Below are positions 1 through 10,300 of a stretch of 64,000 nucleotides of DNA, one piece after another. Position 1 is the first letter of the stretch. Each line of letters starts with the position of its first letter. The notes under the pieces were generated by a model. The model was not told where the DNA came from, searched no databases, and was given only the letters and a program-made list of their open reading frames with translations. Source of the DNA: Dendrophyllia cribrosa (lineage: Eukaryota > Cnidaria > Anthozoa > Scleractinia > Dendrophylliidae). The stretch lies in NCBI GenBank assembly GCA_024195265.1, contig JAJLRJ010000001.1, forward strand, positions 53,765,202-53,829,201, in the 5' to 3' direction. A program made the translations under genes and the position numbers.

Positions 1-371
1 CTTGTCTATTAATACCCTTCCATACAGTAAACATAATGATTACAGTGGAACCTCTGCGAGCACCTCCATTAAGGTGACACTTTTCCTGGTCCTGGCTAGC
101 AAAATGCTCATATAATCTTTCAACTTTGTAATTATCACCCCTATTTAAGGGACACCTCTATTAAGGTGACATTTCTCCTGGTCCTGGCTTGCAAAATGCT
201 CATATAATCTTTGTAATTATCACCTCTATTAAAGGGACACCTCTATAAGGGGACACCTCTCCTGGTCCTGGCTAGCAAAATGCTCATATAATCTTTGTAA
301 TTATCACCTCTATCAAGGGGACGCTTCTCCTGGTCCTGGCTAGCAAAACGCTCATATAATTGTTGTAATGC
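1..371. repeat. Tandem repeat, four degenerate units
   Basis: A unit containing the words CCTGGTCCTGGCT and AAAATGCTCATATAATC recurs four times, with unit starts near 85, 177, 261 and 329. Spacing shrinks from about 92 to 84 to 68 bp. The links between units are short runs reading CACCTCTATTAAGGGGACAC with small changes. There is no coding potential. It may continue to the left of the window. Confidence 0.8.
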
Positions 372-429
372 TTATGAGAAATTTCTGAAGTGCACCCGTG
401 ATACAATCCTTGGAAACCGCGTTAATGGA

Positions 430-838
430 CCATGAAATCGACGATTAAGTCACGCAATATTCAACGTGAATGTATTTCGCAGGATTTTTCGGATAAAATT
501 ACAACTACCAGTTACAAGTAAGACACAAGACTGTTGAATATAATTCCATCATTAGCTAGGCCGTAAAACAGTTGCAAAATCGGGGTTTACCTCGGTGTAA
601 GAACCTGTGACTTTTTTCTTTGTTTTTTAGCTTTGTACAGTAGTATTGCATTCCCAGTTGACTCTATTGTTTTATGACTTTTGTTTTCTTTGTTTTACGT
701 CACTCGTGAGTTTCACAGGTTCTTACACCGAGGATGAGCCCAAAATCGCGACTAATAGACAAATTTTAGTTGCAAAAACGAAATCTGAAGTCACAAATGC
801 GCCCGATACTGGCGCAAATTGCGAAATTATTTCGAGCC
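430..838 (+). repeat. Old interspersed repeat, interrupted copy
   Basis: This stretch matches, in opposite orientation, a shorter uninterrupted copy at about 22757-22940. Shared words include AAGTCACGCAATATTCAACG, GACACAAGACTGTTGAATAT and AATGCGCCCGATACTGGCGC, each with a few mismatches. The present copy is split by a hairpin insertion at about 560-755. The family was not recognised and no long open frame is conserved. Confidence 0.6.
560..755. mobile_element. Small hairpin-forming insertion (MITE-like)
   Basis: The insertion contains a perfect 20-bp inverted repeat, CTCGGTGTAAGAACCTGTGA at 591-610 and its complement at 713-732. Comparison with the related repeat at 22757-22940 suggests that it interrupted the older repeat, with TAG on both sides (557-559 and 756-758). 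The outer ends are only loosely inverted, so the exact boundaries are uncertain. Confidence 0.5.
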
Positions 839-840
839 CT

Positions 841-1076
841 GGGACGTTCCATTTTTTATCCGCACCCCCCTAAAGATGGCAAGAATCCGAACCCTCAATT
901 TATTGTCGGCGCCCTTTGAAAAATAAAATCCGAAGGGTTAATTTTTTGTCGGCACCTTTGAAAAAAAAATCCGAAGGCTCCAAATTTTGTCGGCTTCTTT
1001 GAAGAAAAAATCCGAACCCTCCTTTGCAAAAACACTCCTTCTTTAGGGGGGGTGCGGATAAAAAATGGAACGTCCC
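841..1076. mobile_element. MITE with long terminal inverted repeats
   Basis: The 236-bp element has about 35-bp inverted ends starting GGGACGTTCCATTTTTTATC. It is flanked by CCT at 838-840 and 1077-1079, a possible 3-bp target duplication. The interior holds three degenerate ~45-50 bp units with the words TTTTGTCGGC and AAAATCCGAA. The open frames here are short and read through the repeats, so they are not genes. Confidence 0.75.
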
Positions 1077-3008
1077 CCTGCATTTCATCACTCAGTAAAA
1101 GATATAGCAGGTTTACCTTAGCCTGCCATGTACTTTTGAGTTCTGTATTTAACCAATACATTTACCATCTTAAATTCAGTTTCAATTATCGGGAAAAGGT
1201 GATAAAAATGTGACAAAAATGATAAATCGGCAGTTTTCTGTTTCCACAGAATGAATGTACTGTGAATCCGGAAGCTTTTATCGACCTACTAGTAGTTTAA
1301 TTTGTTGCTCTTGGAAAAGAGGATAAAATACTTACATAATGAGTAAAGAATTTGCTCATCCGTGGCTTTCCATGGTTATTGAAAACAAGGATCGCCTTGA
1401 TCATTTCAAAATAGGGAGAATAAAAATCAAAATACACTGTACACACTTCACATACGCTGACCTGAGTGTTCAATATGGCGGCCACTATATTTCCCACAAT
1501 TCTTTGTGCGCATGGTTAAACCAACCGTGAGACAAGAAGACCCTGGGAACGAGGGTTACATAGCCGGAAGTTGAGTCGTCAACAAAACTAGTCCCCTTGT
1601 TCTAAAAAAAATTGGCCAGTTTTTTTAAGTTCTTTATTTGTGTCTTAGAAAAATTGCGAAAAACTGATTATGGTTTGTTCTCAGGGCTTAGCAAAGGTAA
1701 TTTGTCAAATATTTAGTGTTTTGGCAAAACACAGCAAAATACCATGACAATGCCTCTAACTTATGGATCTTTTGAGCTCCTGTCATGTCACAGGTTATAT
1801 ACAGAGCAGGATATTAAAATTATAATAGAATAATAATTATTCTTAGTAACCTGAACCACAGTTTAACTGTTCACTAACTTAAGCCATTTGCATCAATGAT
1901 TTCCACAGCAGTATCTAACTTCTTATAAAAAAATAATCCCTGACAACTTGAACTTTGATTCCTTTTGGATCAAGTGATCTATTTTCTTCTGAAAAGTTGC
2001 ATTGTGGGTGGGATGTTCTTCATTTATTTTTTATCCCTCTTCCAAGATCTGACCTAGAATCTGCGCTAGATTCCACTAAGGCCACTTTCATGTTTCCATC
2101 TCCACTTTACATCAATCCAGCCATATTAAGTTCTGAATGAAATGTGATCCCATACCTAAATCATAGGTCATGGTTCTTTCTGGCAGTAAATAAAAACACC
2201 GCAAAATGTATTTATCCCTGGACCACAAGGAAGAATAACACTGGTGCATTATAGCATTACGGGTAATCTGATTTATTTTTATATTTGTCAGTTGTACTAG
2301 TACAGTTAGTTAACGTCTTTACGAACTGTAACACAACATTCAGCAAATTATAAATTTCATGCTACTTTTGCAAAAAAAAATAATAATAAAATGATTGCAC
2401 TGCACTTGATTAACCTTATTCTACCATTACAAGCATTTTGGAAAGTGTAAAATAATGAGACTGAAGTTGACTGAAGGTTCCTTAGACCAGCTTATGGCAG
2501 CTCCTGCTATATTCCTGATGAACATATATTCCTGTTCCTTCTTACATGTAACACGAGAATCTGTGCGGGCATTTAACCTACTGTGTGCACATATTTTTGG
2601 GTGCTGGTCAAACATCTATAAACAACTGCTTATTATTAATGTAACTTCACACTTGTCAAGCTGACACTTGTACCCAGGATAATAATATTACAGTTCCAGT
2701 CTGCACCTATTGAGCAATCCCCCTTTTAATTTACCTCATAAATGACTGCAATGCTAAAGGCAGTTTAATTTACACGAAGCCAAATTTTGTGGCACTTGTC
2801 TCGCAACAAAACTGTGAGAAAAGTTGCATGAAAAAATTGCCAGTGTGCAATTCCCAGTTTTTACCTTTTTTATAAAACTTGTGTCACAGGTTTATTAAAA
2901 GACAAGTTCACTTAGTTGCAAGAAAACCATAAAGGCAGGAGATCCTCTCTTGCTTTAAGTTACTGCACAATATTTTTCACATTGCATTTGCATTTGACTT
3001 CTCACTGT
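1077..3008. other. Intergenic, no gene recognised
   Basis: AT-rich DNA downstream of CACYBP with stop codons in all frames at short intervals. The longest open frames are about 60-70 codons and have no splice-site context or domain I recognise. A short stretch near 1600-1700 resembles segments at about 12500, 49400 and 56300 (words such as AAACTGATTATGGTTTG), so part of it is an old dispersed repeat. Confidence 0.5.
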
Positions 3009-3165
3009 ATGACCCAGTGGCGGTTCCAGACTCCATATCGTAGGGGGAGGAGGAAGGGGGGGGGGGGGGGGGGGGGAATGTTTGGCCCTTTGGATTTTAT
3101 TTTTTGCAAGATAGGGGGGGGGGGGGGGGGTCCCTTGCCTCTTCCCCTATGTCCACCACTGTGAC
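3009..3165. repeat. Poly-G-bearing repeat fragment
   Basis: Two runs of about 18-20 G (around 3056-3076 and 3113-3130) lie in a short stretch that starts AGTGGCGGTTCCAGA and ends TGTCCACCACTG, loosely inverted ends. It looks like a degenerate MITE. Run lengths may be affected by sequencing or assembly. Confidence 0.45.
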
Positions 3166-3298
3166 CAACAAGAGAGAAGATCAATTTTTAACCTAACAGG
3201 AAACAAACAAAACATACAACGATATTATTAATAGTCACACTTGGTTTATCTGAACAGTCAATTGTCTTGTTTGGTCACTTGCTTTCACTTCCAATTCT

Positions 3299-3973
3299 TT
3301 ACAATTCCAAGTCCATAGTTGTGTTCTGTTTATCTCTTGACTCCGTCCAGGCCTTGGCAATGGTTCTCTTCATCTCGTCATCACCTTCATCGTACATCTT
3401 TTTCATCAAATCCATTATTCCCTCTCCTGGATCCTTGCCTTCATCAAATTTCGGTTGCTGTTTTGTACTCTTCAAGTTTTCGGTTACTGTCAGACAAGAC
3501 CAATTTTCTTCTTTTTCCTTCTTCAGAAAAATACTGAGTTTTCCTGTTTTTACTCTGACGTAGCTTGACTCTGGAATAATAGGATGTAACAAATGGACCA
3601 TCTGAAACTGATAGTTTTTGCCTTTTAGCCCCAGCACTCGCAGCTCAAAAGAACTTTTGGTGAACTTTGAAGAGACTTTCTCCTCGGGGAGAGCTTCTAT
3701 CTCGGGTAAAGTTAAGTACATTTTCACGAACTTTGGTGATTGATCCCAGGCGTACGATGTGATTTTAGTTAAGGAAACTTGTGGTTTCTTCGGTGCCGGT
3801 TTCTTCACTTCTTCCGCAGAGCCATTTTCGATTCGTTTCTCCTCGGAATTGATCTCGCGTTCTACACGATCAAGCTCACCTTGTAGGAGTTTTTTAACCC
3901 GAGGTCGAGTAGCAGATGAAAGAAGACTTTGAATTTCGTCTTTTGTCTCCTTTAACTCCTGAACTTTCTCCAT
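3299..3973 (-). CDS. CACYBP: Calcyclin-binding protein / Siah-1-interacting protein
   Basis: A single open exon encodes 224 residues when started at the ATG at 3973. The frame is open upstream to a second ATG at 4012, but starting at 3973 gives a length and N-terminus like vertebrate CACYBP (about 228 residues). Residues 1-60 are a charged helical N-terminal region. A CS (p23-like) domain runs from about 68 to 155 with the family words SYAWDQSPKFVKMYLTL. The SGS tail (about 180-215) has DPGEGIMDLMKKMYDEGDDE and the AWTESR motif. In other animals the protein links Siah1, Skp1 and S100 proteins in ubiquitin-dependent beta-catenin turnover and binds chaperones; that role is known from the family, not shown here. 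The gene is intronless, unlike the multi-exon human gene as I remember it. It is divergently arranged with MAN2A1 222 bp away. The orthology call is firm. Confidence 0.95.
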   Translation of the reverse strand: MEKVQELKETKDEIQSLLSSATRPRVKKLLQGELDRVEREINSEEKRIENGSAEEVKKPAPKKPQVSLTKITSYAWDQSPKFVKMYLTLPEIEALPEEKVSSKFTKSSFELRVLGLKGKNYQFQMVHLLHPIIPESSYVRVKTGKLSIFLKKEKEENWSCLTVTENLKSTKQQPKFDEGKDPGEGIMDLMKKMYDEGDDEMKRTIAKAWTESRDKQNTTMDLEL

Positions 3974-4195
3974 ATTAATGATATATAGTTTCCAAAGTGT
4001 GAAAGACGTCAAATTATCTTCAAAGACTCAAAAGAACTCCATGTGAGCTTGCGTCACATGTGGCAAAAATTGGCCGAGGGAGTCTTGTCACTAGAGTCCA
4101 GTCTCCTGTATACCCGGTGTGATTGCGAATTGTCCCTTGTTCCATTTGACCCACAGATTTTTTAGTTTTGTTTTTATACGTTTTGTTGCCCGACA
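3974..4195. promoter_or_regulatory. Putative bidirectional promoter, CACYBP / MAN2A1
   Basis: Only 222 bp separate the two divergent start codons, so both 5' untranslated regions and the core promoters must lie here unless noncoding exons exist elsewhere. A palindromic E-box CACATGTG lies at 4055-4062 and an inverted CCAAT box (ATTGG) at 4069-4073, near the middle. No TATA box is obvious. Transcription starts cannot be placed from sequence alone. Confidence 0.6.
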
Positions 4196-4315
4196 ATGAA
4201 AAAATGGATAGTCCTTCTTGGCGGAGCTATGTTCTGTGTCCTGTTTCTTTCAATGTATTTGGTAGTGGATCAGTTAGGACGGCTCCCGACCTCGCAAGAA
4301 ATCTTCAAAGTTGAG
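4196..4315 (+). CDS. MAN2A1: MAN2A1 exon 1: cytosolic tail and membrane anchor
   Basis: Forty codons starting [10 protein letters not shown]. Two lysines precede one hydrophobic segment (about residues 4-25), the expected signal-anchor of a type II Golgi enzyme. The exon ends at a GAG|GTAAAG donor in phase 0. The start is supported by position, by the short basic tail and by exon 2 joining in frame. Confidence 0.9.
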
Positions 4316-7300
4316 GTAAAGTTGTAATAACTAATTCTGTGAATCTCCGGGTTTTCTTTGCGCGTGACTTCTTTTTCTTAGCTCACACTACTTTACGTTC
4401 TTTCGAATAAGCAGCAATTTTATGAATAATACCCCATAGAGATCTGTGCTATTGGATTTTACGATAGATCTTCGCATACTTGTGTGCAAATTGTGCATAT
4501 GTTATCTGATATAAGATTTCTTGAATGAAATTATTATTATGGTGGATTTCTTATAAGCTTGTAATTTGCAGGCTTTGCATGCATAATTTTAATCGAAGCC
4601 TGTTGTTTATGCACTTGTGAGGTAACAGAACTACTGTTAGCCACGTGGAAGATATTTACGTTGCCGACTGTGTCAATAAAAGTTTGAAGGCTGCAAGGTT
4701 GTGAAACGCATGTAAAAATGGAATCGAATTTCGTGTTAGTAAGCTTAATTCCCGCGGATTTTATTTCAATAATATCAGAGAAAGAAATAATTTAAGCTAA
4801 TCAATATATCAGTGTAGTAGCTGTGAATTGTTTTTGCACACACAGTTTCTTACTTCAAGGCTTCGAGTCTAACTTCACTAAATATTCATCAACGTCACCG
4901 AGTATATTATACATCACTGTAAGCTTGTAAATAAGACGACAGAAATTAAAATATATTAATTGAAGGGCCGAGAGCATGTCCAGCCTATATGACTTTTTAG
5001 GCCTTTTTCTATTTTTTCTCGCTCAGAATAGCTCAGAATAGCCTCATTTTATCGTACAACGAATAATATCACAAGCCCTTGTCGAATTTGCACTAACCCT
5101 AAGGAATTTGACCAATTTACCTGAAAAAAGCAGAGTTCTGGCCCTCCAGTGCTTTGACGGTACATTCAGAGCGTAATTTCGAAGCCATTTGAAAGCAGTT
5201 TGGCCGTGAGAATACGCGACTGCAATACTTCTGACCAGTGCCAACAACTAAACGAAAATACCGTTATTTACGCACGCCTGGCTCGCATATCTATCGTGAG
5301 CTCACTGCGGCAACACATCGCCTCTGTAGCGTGTGTGTAAGCCAACGTGTATGAGGCCCGTCCGGTGATTGAAAGACATCATTAAGTCCGGAAATCCTTG
5401 AGTCTCTAGCACTTCTCAAAGAAACGAGTCGTGTTTCTTGTCCTTCCTTGTGTCTGAAGCGCCATTTAGCGCTCGAGGTGAAAAACGGACCTTGGTCGGG
5501 AAGACGAGCCGGCGGGAAAGTCTGGAATCACTTCGGATCAGAAAAGGGGCAGCGTTGAGAGTTGTGGGCCATTTCCCATCCCGTGCCGTGGTCGAAATGC
5601 CCGATATCCGAAGTGCTTTGAGACTTATAGTATTTTGCAATAACTTTCGGGTGGGAACTCCATTTCGGTTTTGTTGTAGGATTTCCCGACATGCTTTGCG
5701 ACAGTGGTAGATGGGTCCGCTGTGCGTGGTCGGGCACTTGAAATACAGCTTTGGGCAGCTCGAAGTGAGTTGTTGCTGGCCGGCGGGAAGACGTTTCGCA
5801 TTTGGAGTCTTTAATGCAACATTAAATTCGATCTAAAAGGATTTTGAAATCGAGATACGCGTTTTGATGCGTATCAACCTTTTAATAATAAAACTTAGGC
5901 TGAAGTGAGCATGTGTTCGTCTGTGGTCTAGTGGTTTGGTCGGGGATTTGCGCTCGGACGGCTCCGGGTTCGAATCACGCTCGGCCTCATTTTTTTTTTT
6001 TTTTTTTTTTTTTCTTTCTTTCTTTCTTCGAACTGGACATTATGAAAGTGATTTACTTTTTTTGCGTTCGTCAAAATTTCTAACGTTTAATTTTACAAAA
6101 ATATCGAACCGTGTCAGTGCGAAAACAGAAGCTTACCGCAATATTGCGTTACAATAGGAGCCTTTGATTGATTGATTTTTTTTTTTTGAATACGGTATTT
6201 CTCGAAAACGACGGAAAAAACAACGGAAAAAAATTCGGAACAATGTTTTGCAACTAATTTCTAGTTCACATGCCAAAATTGGACAAATCTGAGCAAGAAA
6301 AAATAAAAAAGGCCTAAAAAGTCATATAGGCTGGACATGCTCTCGGCCCTTCAATTGTGAAGCATATTGAAGCGTTTAAAAGTTGAGGATTTGAAAAGTC
6401 ATGCACAACAGTTTACACAAAGATTGCTAAAATTAAAATGTAAAACGTTCAACCTTTTCAAAAGAAATGCAAGTGGCTTTAGTGGTGGTGGTTTTATCCA
6501 TTTCATTTTGTGGGATGTATTAAAACTGTCAGAAGTCTTTTATTCAAGACTTTACACATGTTGAACAAATTTAATCAGTCATTGATTTCTGTAGAGACAT
6601 AATAATTATGTTCGTTGGATGTTTTTATATTCCACTGTATATTGATTCAGGAAGAAGACTGCTAATTTCTTAAAAGTCAGCCTAATTTATTATTACAACC
6701 ACACCTGTTGGGAAGCAGCTGAATAAATAACAATTTATCAGGCACAATAACTTAATTTTTCCCAATGAGAAAACTCTGTGTTAGGGACAACTGTGAAGTT
6801 CTACCTTAAAAAAAGAAAGAATAAAGCAAATAAAACCTTTATTAAAGAGCTGAATTACTGCATTAGAGTTTCTGAGTAGGAGAAATGAAAATTTGAGAAG
6901 TAGCAGTTACTGATAGAAGTAAATAACTGTATCTAGTATATATCCAAAAGAAACAGATTTCTGTTTGAGATTGTGAGAAGTTCAAGAAAATACTGTTTAA
7001 ACTTCAGGGATGTAGATTCAGTTTTTAACAGGCGGGAATATAGAACTGACAGACGGGTAAAAAAGAGAAAAACGTAGTCCTTTTAAAGCTGCACTTGGCT
7101 TTTACAGCCGGACAAATGAAGTTCACAGCCGGGTAATTTCCCCGGTTCCCGGCTATTATCTACATCCCTGAACTTTAACTACCCACAGTTTACCCTGTGA
7201 TAGTTAAGTGTCTCTAACTACTAATAATATTAGTCAAATGTCCTGTGTTTTGCATTTAATAAACAGTGTAACCACAGCAATTTTGAAACCTCCTTGAAAA

Positions 7301-10300
7301 GCTAATGAAGCTATTTCCAAATACGAATCATGAATCCAAAAATAGTCCTCAGGATGGATTCATTGGATGAAATCTGAATCCAGATTTTGAGGATTCATGA
7401 TTTTTGGCATTTTCAGGAGGGATTTGAAAAGTTGTGTTTGTGGTCAGTGGCAGGTGCACATGGATCTGCATGCACGCTGTGGTTTCTACAATGTATGCCA
7501 GACAATTCTGTTTTTGGATTCAACCTTTATTAACTTGTGAACATACAAAATCATTTGGGTAGAAATTTCGCTTCAATGATCGCTTGCTCGTTCGGCTGTA
7601 AACATTGACCCTGCGATACATGTATGTAATGGTCACCTTACCTATGGGGGTGGCATTGGAGGAAGGGGAGGGTGGAGAGTCGGACGCAGGGGGTTGGGGC
7701 TTGGTACGGTGGAGCAAAATATCTAGGAGTGGTGAGAGTCCGAAGGTGTGCAAAATCTTTTATTAAGAGAATTTTATATTCACAAGTTGGTTCATAGGCG
7801 CCATTGATTTTAACTTGTGAATGCGAAGCATTGAACGAGTTACAGCTCATGGGACAAACTTTTACTTGATCGCTTGATCAGCTGTTAACAATGAGCTTGC
7901 AATATGACTTTGAAATAGTCACCTGCCTTACCCATCAGGATGGTATTGGAGGGAGGGGAGGGTGGGGTCGGGGCAGCAAAATGCCTGGAAGAGGGGAGGG
8001 TCAGTGAACATTGATGGTCACCTGCCTTTCCCATGGGGACAGCATTAGAGGGTGGGGATCGGGGGAGCAAGATGCCTGGGAGAGGGGAGGGTCGGTGAAC
8101 ATTGATGGTCACCTGCCTTTCCCATGGGGACAGCATTGGAGGGAGGGGAGGGTGGGGTCGGGGCAGCAAAATGCCTGGGAGAGGGGAGGGTCAGTGAACA
8201 TTGATGGTCACCTGCCTTTCCCATGGGGACAGCATTAGAGGGTGGGGAGTTGGATGCAGGAGGTGGGAAGGGGGTTGGTGAAGCAAAACGTCTAGGAGAG
8301 GGGAGGGTCCGAGTGTTAAATTGTATTCACAAGTTGTCTCATAGGAGCCTTTGATTTGTTCTTGAGGAATCTGTCTGATTTTCAGCATCAATCTGGATTT
8401 GGATTTACCCAAAGATATGCTCCCTAAGTGAACTCAATATGTTACATTATACTTTTTGTACTTTAGATGAAACAGAAAATTGAGGATCCCCTGAATGCAC
8501 TTGAGAGGGACATGGGTAAACTAGAAGGAAACATTGCAAGATCTGGCAAAATTATGAACAGTATGCAACAAACTGTGGAGAAAATCAAATTTGTTGGCGG
8601 CAAACCAACCGACAAAAAACAAGATAAAGACTCCTTACTGAGAAGACCTGAAGCACAAACTGGAGATGTTGATGATGGCTGTGTGTTCTCAGGAACAGTG
8701 TCAGGAAAATCTGCTAATGTGAAGGTAAACCTTTTTTAGTTTTGAATTATCTACTTTTGCAAATTATGAAATAAAATTCTTTAACCCTATTTAGCCTGGA
8801 AGGGGGCACAAAGTACCTATGCTGCAACACTCATAACATTTTTAATATTAAAGCAAACAACATCAAAGTTTTTAACATTTATCTCGCAACAATATTATTA
8901 TTTGTTCATGTGACTTGATGTTTCCATGGCAACAAGATTTTGACAGCCATGTTTACCTAAATTTGGATTTTTTTACCTTTTAATGAAAAAATGTTCAGTT
9001 TTTATACCATTTAAGCATTTCTTTGTTGGTTTTGATTGTTGGACGGTTTTCTGAGGGTTTGGAGAAATAAAAAAATGCAAGATAACAGATCCAAGATGGT
9101 GTCTGTAGAGAACTAATGATGTAATTCCCGCATCATTTGACATCATTGTCTCATTCTGCTGACCTCAGAGGAAAACGTTTTGGTCATACTATATATACCT
9201 TGCAAGTTTCATTGTCGTAGCTTTAATGCTCTTGAAATTATGAATGGTACTCCCTCCCCAAGGTTCAGGAACTAAAAATAGGGTTCATATACAGTGTATA
9301 CTGTCAGTATGGGTCTTTGCAGGCACAGCAGAATCGCCGAGCCAACGGTCGGGGCTAGCACATAATTAAAAAAGTAGTATAAACAAAACAGTATTATAAA
9401 AATTGAACCAGTTTAAAAAAATTGAACTGATCTGAAAATAATATGGTGGGTTCCAATTAAGCAGGCTCAAGAGTATGTGGGATTTAAAAAATTTTGAACC
9501 AAAACTAAAATTAAACCACAACAACTATGTACAGTGTATACACTGTACATTGTAATAATGATAAAAGGCAGCATTACATTAGATAATAACAATGTGCAGA
9601 TTTGTTTAGTTGCTGCAAGACAGGTTTAAGGAATTAAATTGAAAGGTGTGTTACCCACTAAGCAACACTTTTGGGAAACATTCTGATGGACAAGCATCAT
9701 ATTTATTATCCTTAGCCTTTTGATTAATTTTGACAGTGTGGGTTTATGGAAAGACATTAACCTTGTTTTATTATTATCCAATAAGTTTTAATTTTATCTA
9801 TTGTAGATGTTGGACATGTTTGATGTGATGCCATTTGACAATGTTGATGGTGGTGCATGGAAGCAGGGTTGGGATGTGCAATATGATGATAGTGAATTTG
9901 ATAAGGAACCACTAAATGTGTTTGTGGTGCCTCATTCACACAATGATCCAGGTAAATTTATTCCATTTTATCATAATTATTGTAAACTGCAATGGAATCT
10001 CTCCCCCCCCCCTTTATTAGAGTGTAATTTTAATTGATTATCAAAAGTAATTTCATGAATGCTTTGCTATGTTTCATGAAAAAAAAACTCTCACTGACAC
10101 CACTTTTTCAACCAATCAGAAGTAAAATCTCAACCAATAGTGGCTTGCCTGCACGCATCTTACTGCGCTTGGCATGACTACATTTGTACATCTATTTGCT
10201 GTGAGTTCTGATTGGTTCATTGGATTGTCTGTATCTGTTGACATTGGCCATAGTGATCATTTTTGTTTTGGGATTTCAACACTTAATTAAAAACTGCTCT

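Noticed and set aside
3974..4012. Longer CACYBP start at 4012
   Set aside because: It adds 13 residues unlike the family N-terminus and would use much of the short shared promoter; the ATG at 3973 matches expected length.
5917..5988. Functional tRNA gene
   Set aside because: A- and B-box words are present, but the T-arm and acceptor stems do not pair, and it lies inside a mobile element present in two copies.
8011..8238. Open frames across the intron 1 minisatellite
   Set aside because: They follow the repeat period, occur on both strands and have low-complexity composition.
7917..8310. CRISPR array
   Set aside because: Units of 91-99 bp with no constant repeat/variable spacer pattern, in an animal intron; an ordinary minisatellite.
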